64,000 nucleotides of DNA, from contig NZ_CP054698.1 in the NCBI RefSeq assembly GCF_014023275.1, positions 5,851,001 to 5,915,000 of the forward strand. The letters are read 5' to 3'. Position numbers and translations under genes: made by a program. The notes under the pieces are model-generated. The model saw nothing but the letters and a program-made list of their open reading frames with translations, was not told the origin of the DNA and made no database searches. Shown here piece by piece: positions 54,718-63,490 of the stretch (the stretch's first letter is position 1; the number at the start of each line of letters is the position of its first letter). This DNA comes from Nostoc edaphicum CCNP1411 (GTDB lineage: Bacteria; Cyanobacteriota; Cyanobacteriia; Cyanobacteriales; Nostocaceae).

Positions 54718-55872
54718 CTACTTCGCCTGAATCGGTGTGAGGGCTACACCTTGATAATAATGTCCCAAAATTTGCAGGTGGTTCACTCCTTGCCGAGCTA
54801 GATTGTATGCCCCCCACTGACTCATGCCTAAACCATGACCAAAGCCAAGCCCTTGGAGTACAAAATTGCCATCGGCTCCCTTCGTAACGCTAAAACGGGT
54901 ACTTTTTAACTTCAGCGCTGTCCGCACTTGCTCGCGCTGTAGAACCTTTGTGCCCTTGTTACCGACAATTTTCAAGACTTTAACACTACGGAAAGGCGAG
55001 AATGTTTCTGCAATCATCGCTGTCACATTGCCCACCTCAGGGAATTTAGCACTAATCTCACTGGGCGAGAAGGTTTTTACCCAATTACACGCGCTGATAT
55101 TTTGATCGTAGTCTTGAACAGCCCGTAGGTACGGCAAGGCATTTCCCCAAACGTCTTCCACGTTTTCGGTATGTCCTCCAGAACAAGCGTGGAAAACTGA
55201 GAGAATAATCTTGTTGTTATAAGTTAGTACTTGCCCTGCTGTTTCATCCACTGCTTTGTAAGTAGCAGGAGATTCACTGATCACGCCTTTGTAAATTTGC
55301 CAGCGATCGGGGGTATTGCCTAAATCGTAAATGGGATTATTCCGTTGTTTTTCTCGTTCGTAGAGGGCATAAGTGCGGGCTGCGATCGCTTGGGCTTTTA
55401 GTGCTTCTTGGGGCCAGCTAGCATCCATTTCGCCACCAAGAACGCTGTAGAGATATTCTTGATCATCAACCCAATTAACAGCAGTTAAGCCTTTTTCTGT
55501 GGGGACAACCAGAGTTCTGCCCCGATACCAGCGATCGCCAATATAAACGAATCCTTTACCAGTTGGCTCAATCCAAAATAAACCAGACTGCCACTTATCT
55601 AAAGCAACTCCACCAGGAATGGCTTGGGCATAATATGCACTCATCGCTGGTAACTGTCCAAGAGTCCGGCCAGTACTATCTTTGACAATCCCAGTGGTGG
55701 AACTGCCCACTTTTACCTGATTAACGCCCCTCTCAATTGCCACGCGCAGAATTACAGACGCTTGGGCTGGGGCAACCAAAGCTATCCATAATAAGACACT
55801 GACCCACCAATGACGTACTTTAATCTGGGAAAATAAAGAGCCTAAGTAAAGTTGGAATTTCATGCTGATCAT
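54718..55872 (-). CDS. SpoIID/LytB-domain exported protein
   Basis: A 384-residue protein with an N-terminal signal peptide (WWVSVLLWIALVAPAQA, cleaved near ASV, about residues 22-38). The SpoIID block is ALKAQAIAARTYALYEREKQ, then VFHACSGGHTENVEDVWG and LGFGHGLGMSQWGAYNLARQ near the C-terminus. SpoIID of Bacillus is a lytic transglycosylase that trims peptidoglycan; LytB is an amidase enhancer. In cyanobacteria the family is thought to act on the wall, for instance at septa. The start could be the second Met (55863). Function here is assigned by domain only. Confidence 0.9.
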   Translation of the reverse strand: MISMKFQLYLGSLFSQIKVRHWWVSVLLWIALVAPAQASVILRVAIERGVNQVKVGSSTTGIVKDSTGRTLGQLPAMSAYYAQAIPGGVALDKWQSGLFWIEPTGKGFVYIGDRWYRGRTLVVPTEKGLTAVNWVDDQEYLYSVLGGEMDASWPQEALKAQAIAARTYALYEREKQRNNPIYDLGNTPDRWQIYKGVISESPATYKAVDETAGQVLTYNNKIILSVFHACSGGHTENVEDVWGNALPYLRAVQDYDQNISACNWVKTFSPSEISAKFPEVGNVTAMIAETFSPFRSVKVLKIVGNKGTKVLQREQVRTALKLKSTRFSVTKGADGNFVLQGLGFGHGLGMSQWGAYNLARQGVNHLQILGHYYQGVALTPIQAK

Positions 55873-56321
55873 CTAATCACACTAGTATCTAATTGACGCT
55901 TTGAACTATAGCGTCTACTACTTTAAGATGAGACACTTCTCCAACGCAGGAGGTTGCCACCTCCTAATAATTATGCATTTTGCTTTAGCTATAAGGTAGA
56001 AATTAGGTGAAGGGGGCAGGGGAGATGAGGAGACAAGAGAGACAAAGAGATTGAAGAAGAATTCAGAAGTCAGAATTCAGGAGTCAGAATGAAGACGCTC
56101 GTTCGCCTTTGGCGTCTCCCCTTGGGAGAAGACTCGCTAACGCCGCACTATCAGTGGGGGATTTAGACCCGCAACTGTTTTGTTTCACCTGCATATTTAG
56201 TGGGGGTTTTAAACCTCTGGGTTCATCCACTATTTCGTTCAAAATTCATTCTGAATTCTGGCTCCTGACTCCTGAATTCTGTTTCGATAATCAATGCCTA
56301 ATGCCTCTCTGCTTCTTCAAT
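55873..56321. repeat. Intergenic region with dispersed repeat copy 4
   Basis: No gene in 449 bp. It contains ggagtcagaat-type heptamers (about 56053-56090) with a complementary tctggctcctgactcctg block (about 56258-56280) and a gtgggggatttagaccc / gtgggggttttaaacct pair (56154-56216). A short palindrome (gcgtctccccttgggagaag) lies at about 56113-56132. Confidence 0.5.
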
Positions 56322-58514
56322 TTACGATGCCAATACCTTTTGAGAATTACTCACTTCATTAGCGATAATTCCAATTAAATTCAACTTACTCAAAATTTCT
56401 GTTGCTTGAGTCAGTTCAGTTCGGGTCACTTTCCCCATGCGCTCTACCATCACAATACCGTTGCAAAAAGATGCCACAATCCTGGCATCAACCGTGCCTA
56501 AAATAGGTGGAGCATCTATCAGTACTAAGTCATAATTTTGTTCAAACAACTCTATTAATTCTTTCATCCGTTGAGAACTGAGCAACTTAACCGTATCTTC
56601 TGGTTCTGGTCCAGCAGTCAAAATATCAATGGAGGGGTGAATGGGCTGGATGTAATCTTGAAAATGAGTAGTTGTCTCATCAACTAATAACAGAGATAGT
56701 CCCCAGTCATTGGATAGCTCTAGGATTTTGTGCAAGCTAGGATTGTGTAGGTTAGCATCAATTACTAATACTCGTCGATGCATCCGGCTAGCGCTAGCCA
56801 CAAGCCCTAATACTAAGGTTGTCTTCCCTTCCCCTGGTAGTGCTGAAGTAAACATCAGCGACTTGAATGGTAAGGGATATTTTAATATTTGAATATTTTG
56901 GTAGATCATGTCCAAAGTTTCATGGACGGGCAATTTAGGAGTGGCTTCTATTACAGAAGAATCTGAGCTTCGCCGACTATTCCAAGGCAGTCCCAGCCGC
57001 CGCTTTTTGACACCACGCGATGGTAGTTTTGGTACTGATCCCAATACACGTAGGTTCGTCAGTTTCTTTAAATCTCCTGCACAATAAATAGCGTCATTAA
57101 ACTTTTCCAAAATTAGGGCTGCTAAGATACCTAAAATCGGCCCAATTGCTGCTCCCGCAACCAAAAGTAATAATCTGTTGCTCCCCATATAAGTACCCAG
57201 GGTAGGTTCGGTCAAAACTTGCCAGTTATATCCTTCCTGAGCAATTTTCAGTCCCAAGGATTGTTGTGCTTGGAGCAGTTGTTCAAGAGTTTTACGACTA
57301 GTTTCTACCTTTGGTAGCAGACTGTTGTATTCTGCGATTAAGCTTGGGTATTTGTTTAGCTCGGAGCGGAGTCGCTGTTCTGAGTCGGCTAGATTCTTTT
57401 CATTGGCAGTTAGTCCTAAGACGGTTGTCTGTACCAGAATTAACTCGTCTACTAACTTTGGCTCAACCCCTACGATTTGCCCTTGTAAGAGTGGTTCACT
57501 TTTACTGCTAGTAGTAATAGTTTTTACTTCTTCTCGTAATAGCGACAGTTGACTTTGGCGTTGCTGCTTTAGTTTTTGTACTGATGGGTAATCCTCTGTA
57601 TAGCGCAGCCGCTCTTTAGCCAAAGCTAGTTCAGTATTTTGAATTTCACTCAATAGTGCTTGGTAGCGGCTTGACTGATTTAAACGAGACGAAATTAGTG
57701 TATTTTGCTGGGACGAAGACGCTATTTGTTGCTCTAGGTTGCTGTAGCGAGCGTTTACATCTTGAAGGTTGGCACGAGTGGTTTGTAGCTGCTGTTGAAT
57801 ATCGGCTAGAGATTCTAGCAGGATTTTACTTTGGACTTCAGGATCGAGTAATTTATGTTTCTTACGAAACTGTTCCAAATTTTTATCAGCTTTACTCACC
57901 TCTTTTTTTATCTCAGGTAGGCGAGCGTTTACAAATGCTAATCCCTGATTCAGACGTTCTTTTTGTTGCTCTTTATTGTAGTTTTGATAGACTTTTTGTA
58001 GAGATTGAAGTACTCTTTGCGCTTTAACTGGATCGTCATCATTGAAAGAAACTTCAAATACTTGATTAAAAACTTTATTAGCGCCTATGCTTTTCTCTTC
58101 TAGAGTCACTTCCAGAGGTGCTTTTTTGCTCTGTTCTTTTTGACCATTGATATCTTCTAAGGTGATATCAGGATAATTAGAACGAAGTGAATCTACGGCT
58201 TTCTGGAGCAGCTTAGAACTCAGCATAAGTTTCATCTGAGTAGTGGAATCAGTAACCTGAGTATCTACCCCAACTGGGATATTATTTGACTGTGCCCCTT
58301 CAGATAAATTGGAACTCACCAATATCTGCATATTGCTCTGGTAAGTAGGTTTGGCAATGACAGCTAAGAGGCTAGCCGCTGACATAACTACACAGGAAAC
58401 TCCCAAGATCAGAAAGCGTCGGCGAAGCAAAATAGTAGATAATTGTCTGATGCCAACTGCACCTTGTGCTGAAGTAGTAACCTGTTGCTCTTGATTCAGA
58501 CTAGTCTTAGCCAC
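56322..58514 (-). CDS. Wzc-type polysaccharide co-polymerase with BY-kinase domain
   Basis: A 730-residue protein. The Wzz-like chain-length domain has TM1 at about 33-53 and TM2 at about 447-470, with a long periplasmic coiled coil between (190-410). The cytoplasmic ATPase has Walker A TSALPGEGKTTLVLGL (GEGKTT at 561-566), Walker A' VLVIDANLHNP (582-592) and Walker B LVLIDAPP (663-670). Such proteins control the length and export of capsule or exopolysaccharide and autophosphorylate on a C-terminal Tyr cluster. Here the tail ends IANEVSNSQKVLAS with no Tyr after residue 661, so the usual cluster is missing. The gene is not linked to the 46.5-51.5 kb cluster but fits the same pathway. Confidence 0.93.
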   Translation of the reverse strand: MAKTSLNQEQQVTTSAQGAVGIRQLSTILLRRRFLILGVSCVVMSAASLLAVIAKPTYQSNMQILVSSNLSEGAQSNNIPVGVDTQVTDSTTQMKLMLSSKLLQKAVDSLRSNYPDITLEDINGQKEQSKKAPLEVTLEEKSIGANKVFNQVFEVSFNDDDPVKAQRVLQSLQKVYQNYNKEQQKERLNQGLAFVNARLPEIKKEVSKADKNLEQFRKKHKLLDPEVQSKILLESLADIQQQLQTTRANLQDVNARYSNLEQQIASSSQQNTLISSRLNQSSRYQALLSEIQNTELALAKERLRYTEDYPSVQKLKQQRQSQLSLLREEVKTITTSSKSEPLLQGQIVGVEPKLVDELILVQTTVLGLTANEKNLADSEQRLRSELNKYPSLIAEYNSLLPKVETSRKTLEQLLQAQQSLGLKIAQEGYNWQVLTEPTLGTYMGSNRLLLLVAGAAIGPILGILAALILEKFNDAIYCAGDLKKLTNLRVLGSVPKLPSRGVKKRRLGLPWNSRRSSDSSVIEATPKLPVHETLDMIYQNIQILKYPLPFKSLMFTSALPGEGKTTLVLGLVASASRMHRRVLVIDANLHNPSLHKILELSNDWGLSLLLVDETTTHFQDYIQPIHPSIDILTAGPEPEDTVKLLSSQRMKELIELFEQNYDLVLIDAPPILGTVDARIVASFCNGIVMVERMGKVTRTELTQATEILSKLNLIGIIANEVSNSQKVLAS

Positions 58515-59090
58515 TATTCAACTCCTCTAATATCGAAACACTATATTTATTTGGAAGATTTATGAAAAATGTGAAATGATTTTTTTACACCTAATAGCTG
58601 CAATAGCATACTGAATTTTTCTTCCAACGATGACAAGCCCACTTGGCACAATATTATGCCAACTGGCGCTTTCATGTTCATCAATTCATGCATATAAATT
58701 CTTAATCAGTATTGGAAGAATAAATTTTTAATAAATATTTTATTTAAGGAAGAAAAATCTTGACGAAAAATTAATTATTTTTCCTAAGTATTTAAGTAAA
58801 AACTTTTCTGATTCACAACTGTACTATTACAATCAAGTTCTTTTGATAACTTGTAATTTAAAAAACATATTGATAAAAATATTTAAACCATACTATTTCT
58901 ATATTCTTGATACACTGAGCTAACCGTAAATCGTTGGTTAACTAGTTGACTTACTCATAAAATTAAACTGCTGTCTATTTGCTGGATGTTAAGTTAACTC
59001 CAAGATAGAGCTTGGTTAATTTTAGATTTTAGATTAGAAGGGTTCAATAGGAAATCTAAAATCTAAAATCCAAAATCTAAAATCCAAAAT
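58515..59090. repeat. AT-rich region with aaaatct/aaaatcc heptamers
   Basis: No gene. The wzc-like promoter should lie just above 58514. At about 59055-59092 an aaaatct/aaaatcc heptamer array runs up to the stop of the RNase Z gene. The rest (58540-59000) is AT-rich, without clear structure. Confidence 0.55.
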
Positions 59091-60050
59091 TTAAACGCCT
59101 ACCTTGGTTAACTCTACTTGCCGTCGCCTCGGTACTTCATGAATCATAAAATCGTGAGCCATATCAGTACGGGGAAAAATAGCACGGGCTTCTTTAAGGA
59201 GATCCTTCAACTCCAAGGTATTTCCGGGAGCATAGCGGGGACTAAAATGACTCATAATCAGCCGATGTGCCCCTGCGGCTAAAGCTGTTTGCGCTGCCAT
59301 TGTGGTTGTGGAATGCAATCGCTGAAAAGCCATATCTGCATCTTGATGGGCAAAGGTTGCTTCGTGAATTAATACATCTACATCATGAGCTAATTCCACT
59401 GCCCCATCACAATAAATTGTGTCTGTACAATAGGCAATCTTTCGACCAATTTCTGTGGGGCCGCACAATTGGGTGCCATCAATCACCCGTCCGTCGTCAA
59501 GGGTAACTGTTTCACCGCGCTTGAGTTGACCATAAATCCGACCAGCAGGAATTTGCAACGCCTTGGCTTTTTCCACATCAAAGCGTCCTGATCGGTCTTT
59601 TTCGGCTACGCGGTAGCCGAAAGCGGGAATGCGGTGATGCAAGTTACCACAGCTAACGGTGAAGTCCTCGTCTTCATAAATTACCCCTGGACGGATGGCG
59701 TGAACTTTGATTGGGTAAGAAAAGTGGGTGTGGGAGTAACGTGAGGCGGAGTGAATATAATCATTTAATCCAGGTGGGCCATAGATATCGATTCGTTCTA
59801 CATTGCCAGCCAAGCCGCAAGTAGCAAGAAGTCCCATCAAGCCAAAGATGTGGTCGCCGTGCATGTGGGTGATAAAAATTCGGGAGAGTTGACTGATTTT
59901 CAGTTCACTCCGCATAATTTGATGCTGGGTGCCTTCGCCACAATCGAATAACCAGAGTTCTGCCCTTTGTGGTAATCTCAGAGCGACACTGGAAACATTG
60001 CGCGATCGCGTGGGTACACCGGAACTCGTCCCTAAGAATGTTATCTGCAC
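59091..60050 (-). CDS. rnz: Ribonuclease Z
   Basis: A 319-residue tRNase Z. MQITFLGTSSGVPTRSRNVS opens it, ITHMHGDHIFGLMGL is the metallo-beta-lactamase HxHxDH motif, and later THE-type and GAHRLIMSHFSPRYA blocks supply further metal ligands. It cuts the 3' trailer from tRNA precursors that lack an encoded CCA, which matches the tRNA genes in this window. Size is typical for the short bacterial form. Confidence 0.96.
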   Translation of the reverse strand: MQITFLGTSSGVPTRSRNVSSVALRLPQRAELWLFDCGEGTQHQIMRSELKISQLSRIFITHMHGDHIFGLMGLLATCGLAGNVERIDIYGPPGLNDYIHSASRYSHTHFSYPIKVHAIRPGVIYEDEDFTVSCGNLHHRIPAFGYRVAEKDRSGRFDVEKAKALQIPAGRIYGQLKRGETVTLDDGRVIDGTQLCGPTEIGRKIAYCTDTIYCDGAVELAHDVDVLIHEATFAHQDADMAFQRLHSTTTMAAQTALAAGAHRLIMSHFSPRYAPGNTLELKDLLKEARAIFPRTDMAHDFMIHEVPRRRQVELTKVGV

Positions 60051-60151
60051 AGTGTTCTTTAGTCTTCCTATTGCTCAATTTGCAACTCTATATTTCTATA
60101 GTGGCACGGTTAATGAGCAAAATACTTTTTAGAGCCAGTACCTTCGTCAAT

Positions 60152-60550
60152 TTACGAGACTTGAGAATAAGGTTGATTTTCCCAATAAGCCAGTTGAGTT
60201 TTCAGGGTGCTGATATGGATAATATGTCGTTCGACTAAGGTTTTTAGTTGTCGTGCCCTTGCAGTATAAATTTGTTTATGCGCTAGTGCCTGACGAACCT
60301 CCTCTTCGCTGGAGTTAGTCAAAGCAACTTGCATTTGTTTTTCCCAAGCGATCGCAAGAGCTTGGACTTTTTCATAATCTCTTTGAGCAATTTGCTTGGC
60401 TGTATTGGATTCCGCGATCGCTTCATGTAAAGTTTTGAGGTAATTATTCCAGGTGTCTGCTAGCGCCTCAATATTTTTGTTGTCTGTTTGGGCAGTCTTT
60501 AGATATGAACATCGTTCGATTTGGTTGAACAAGTTATTTACTTCTAGCAT
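60152..60550 (-). CDS. Short helical protein resembling part of PspA/Vipp1
   Basis: About 132 residues from the ATG at 60550 (seven more from 60571). It is nearly all helix. The block RDYEKVQALAIAWEKQMQVA, then EEEVRQALAHKQIYTARARQ, has the spacing and residues of the PspA/IM30 helix pair in which W precedes a run of Ala/Leu and a basic KR(K)-type turn. If so, this is a truncated or single-domain relative of the membrane-protective ESCRT-III-like proteins. It lacks the N-terminal amphipathic helix and most of the length. The match is by eye and could be coincidental coiled-coil similarity. Confidence 0.5.
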   Translation of the reverse strand: MLEVNNLFNQIERCSYLKTAQTDNKNIEALADTWNNYLKTLHEAIAESNTAKQIAQRDYEKVQALAIAWEKQMQVALTNSSEEEVRQALAHKQIYTARARQLKTLVERHIIHISTLKTQLAYWENQPYSQVS

Positions 60551-60571
60551 ATTTTTATCCCCAGCTAACAT

Positions 60572-61741
60572 TATGTTGATTAACTATGGCAGTGTTTAAT
60601 AATTCGTTAAATGCCATATTTGTCTTACTGGTGAAGACTTTATTCAGATTTATAACTTCTTCCAAAGCTGAAAGATTTGTATGATTTATATTTGCTCTTT
60701 GATATTTAATTTATTGTTGATATTTAAAATATATAAAAGTTGATTAATAAAATCATTATCTTTTTCTGACAACTTAGTTACATTTTGTGTCAGACAAAGT
60801 TATAGCTTTGTGAAGCAGCTATTTCCGAAAAATCTATGAATTAAAGTCTTTATTAAGTCTGTGTCTTCTCTACATATTTTGTAACAATCCTAAAAACCAG
60901 ATTTGAAGAGGGTCTTAGAGGATGTTTTAAAAGTGTTTCGCTGTAATTTTAGGCACTTGTTTATCCCCCAACCCCCCTTAAAAAGGCTACGGTGTATACA
61001 CAAGTCTGAAATAGCTGATCAACCAAGGTTTTACCCCACCCACAATACGGTTCGGTTAAGGTTTTTTGACGAAAATTCTAGAGCCAAAGACGCGATAAAT
61101 CGCCGTCTCTACAAAAGATTGAATGATAAATACTCAAGTTTGTTGATAATTTAATACGGAGGTCTAAAGTTTTTTGGGTACTTGCGATCGCACTCAAAAA
61201 TTAAGAAAAATATAACTAATGGTTAAGCATGGGGTTTCTTTTCACCTGCTTCTCTCTTTTCATTCTCTTTGCAAAAAAATGGGATACTTCGGTCGCAATT
61301 ACGTACCAAAAATTAACTTAAAAACAAGTTGATAAATACCAAATAACTGCTGTATTATGGCAATGATTTCTTTTTTGAAATCTAAGCTCGACTTTATCCA
61401 TTTTCTCTGAACACGATTGCTAACGCTGAAACCTGAGTGGGACTGTTGTTTTACTTTTTCGATTTCACCGATAATCAGTGACATGGTAAAAGTTTTGCCA
61501 AAAGACTAGGGTTTTTGCTGTAGAAAGAGAAGCAAATTCTTAATTTTGGATAAAGTCGAACTAAGTACACTTCTTAATACAAGAACAAACTTACACTCAA
61601 TGCTTGATTTGAGTTGAGACAGATAGATTGCTTTTCACAGCCAAATGGCTTGAGAAGAACTTCAATTTATTTGTTTCTCATATTCTTTGGGATGGCACTG
61701 CAACGGAATTCAGTCTCTATTTGCAACTAAGGACAATGTTC
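60572..61741. repeat. Gene-free region containing a solo copy of the mobile repeat (60917-61042)
   Basis: About 1.17 kb without a convincing gene. Positions 60917-61042 repeat elements of the 19.6-23.3 kb locus: agaggatgttttaaaagt, a taattttaggcacttgtt block, ctacggtgtatacacaagtc (60987-61006) and the following gctgat-aaccaaggttttacccc stretch. It is thus a solo copy of that repeat family. The flanks (60600-60900, 61300-61620) are AT-rich. Confidence 0.65.
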
Positions 61742-63490
61742 ATGAGTTCTATCCGAAAAGTCTTGCAGACACTATGCCTTATTGTTTTGCTTGCATTCTG
61801 CCTTCCTTCAGGAATCGCTTATGGTGTAAAAGTTACATCTTTAGTCGGAAGTCCTACGCAACTGACGGTTGCTACCTTCAATGTCGAAAATCTTGATCCT
61901 AAAAAGGAAGACGTTTCTAAGGTTGATCGCAATTCCACTAGAAACGTCGATGATGATGTGAAAAACGGTAAGTTTACAGCTTTGGCAAACCAAATTGTTA
62001 CTAATCTGGAAGCACCAGATATTATTGCTTTGCAAGAAGTACAAGACAATGATGGAGCTGAGTTGAGTTCAGTGGTTGATGCTGCTGTAACGGCTAAGGC
62101 TTTGATCGATTCAATTCAATCTGTAGGAGGCCCAAGCTATGAATATCAAGAAATTCCTCCTCAGAACGGACGAGATGGAGGCCAACCAGGTGGCAATATC
62201 CGGGTAGGCTTTTTGTTCAATCCTCAACGAGTTAAGCTACAGAAACTTGATCGCTTTGCGGACGACCCAGCTTTTTTAGAAAGTCGCAAACCTTTAGTGG
62301 GTGAATTTACTTTCAACGATATTCCCGTCACGCTGATAAACAACCACTTTGCTTCTAAAAGCGGAGGAGCGGCTTCTAACCCAAAACGGATAAAGCAAGC
62401 AACAATTGTTAACGAATTTGTTGCAGATCGCTTAACTACTGACCCCAATGCAAATATTGTCGTTCTTGGCGATTTGAATGATACTCCAGACTCCCGGCCG
62501 ATAAAGGCTCTTGCAGGAAATCAGCTAGAAAATTTGGTAAACAAAATTCCACTAGCAGACCGCTTTTCTTTTGTCTTTCAAGGAAGTAAGGAACAAATTG
62601 ACCAAATCCTGATTACTCCAAACTTGCTTAACAATGGAAATCCTGAGATCAATGCTGTTCACGTTAACGCAGGTATTTCTAGGTCAGCCAGCGATCACGA
62701 TCCTGTGATTGCTCGATTTACTCTATCAGCTGTTGGAGAGGCTACTCCTATTACATCAGTCCCAGTTACCAATCCTGAACCAGCAGTTACACCGAGCACG
62801 ATTCTTTCTGGGATTACTGGAGATGATTTACTGGAAAAATTGGATAGCCTTTACTCTCCTCGTACTAGCCTTGGATATGGTAGCGCTCGTGACCTGCTCT
62901 ACACCAAAATAGATAACCAAGGCGGTATATTAACAGACATCTACGCTGGTTACAGTGTGCCGCTCAACCAAAATTCAGACAAACCCAGAGAAGAAGCTGC
63001 ACGACACAGAATCAATGCAGAACACGTTTGGCCGCAGAGCATGGGAGCCGAAGGCCCAGCAAAAAGCGATTTGCATAACCTTTTTGCTTCACGGATGGAA
63101 ATTAATAGCGATCGCGCCAATTTTCCATTTGGAGAGATTCCTGATGATCAAACTACTTCTTGGTATCTCGACAATGAAGAACTGAGTTTCAAACCGAATC
63201 CCCTGGATATTGACAAGTACAGTGAATTCAAACGGGGATTTTTTGAACCACGGGAGGCGAAAAAAGGAGATATAGCTCGGATAATTTTCTATTTCCGCAC
63301 AGTCTACCCAGAACTAGCAAATGCAAGTTTCTTTGAGAAACAAAAGGATACTCTCTGTAAGTGGCAAGGAGATGATCCAGTTGATGCTGGTGAGGTAACA
63401 CGCAGTAATGCGATCGCTAACACACCCCAAGGTAATGATAATCCCTTTGTGTTAGATCCTACTCTGTCACAACGAACCTACTGCAATTAA
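61742..63490 (+). CDS. Secreted nuclease: EEP domain fused to endonuclease I domain
   Basis: About 582 residues from ATG 61742 (AAGGA eight bases upstream; ATG 61736 and a further TTG are alternatives). A signal peptide (VLQTLCLIVLLAFCLPSGIA) leads. The first domain is endonuclease/exonuclease/phosphatase: VATFNVENLDP, PDIIALQEVQDND, INNHFASK, VVLGDLNDTPDSRPI, SDHDPVIARF. After a Pro/Thr linker (about residues 345-370), the second domain resembles endonuclease I (EndA/NucM): RHRINAEHVWPQSMGAEGPA has the His-Val-Trp-Pro metal/catalytic site, followed by DLHNLFASRMEINSDRANFP and ARIIFYFRTVYPE. Extracellular nucleases of this type digest DNA for phosphate or biofilm remodelling. Having two nuclease folds in one chain is notable. 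Confidence 0.88.
   Translation: MSSIRKVLQTLCLIVLLAFCLPSGIAYGVKVTSLVGSPTQLTVATFNVENLDPKKEDVSKVDRNSTRNVDDDVKNGKFTALANQIVTNLEAPDIIALQEVQDNDGAELSSVVDAAVTAKALIDSIQSVGGPSYEYQEIPPQNGRDGGQPGGNIRVGFLFNPQRVKLQKLDRFADDPAFLESRKPLVGEFTFNDIPVTLINNHFASKSGGAASNPKRIKQATIVNEFVADRLTTDPNANIVVLGDLNDTPDSRPIKALAGNQLENLVNKIPLADRFSFVFQGSKEQIDQILITPNLLNNGNPEINAVHVNAGISRSASDHDPVIARFTLSAVGEATPITSVPVTNPEPAVTPSTILSGITGDDLLEKLDSLYSPRTSLGYGSARDLLYTKIDNQGGILTDIYAGYSVPLNQNSDKPREEAARHRINAEHVWPQSMGAEGPAKSDLHNLFASRMEINSDRANFPFGEIPDDQTTSWYLDNEELSFKPNPLDIDKYSEFKRGFFEPREAKKGDIARIIFYFRTVYPELANASFFEKQKDTLCKWQGDDPVDAGEVTRSNAIANTPQGNDNPFVLDPTLSQRTYCN

Noticed and set aside
61299..61484. 61-residue minus-strand frame (SLIIGEIEKVKQQSHSGFSV...)
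   Set aside because: Could be a transposase scrap but shows no recognisable motif and lies in AT-rich DNA. Not supported as a gene.
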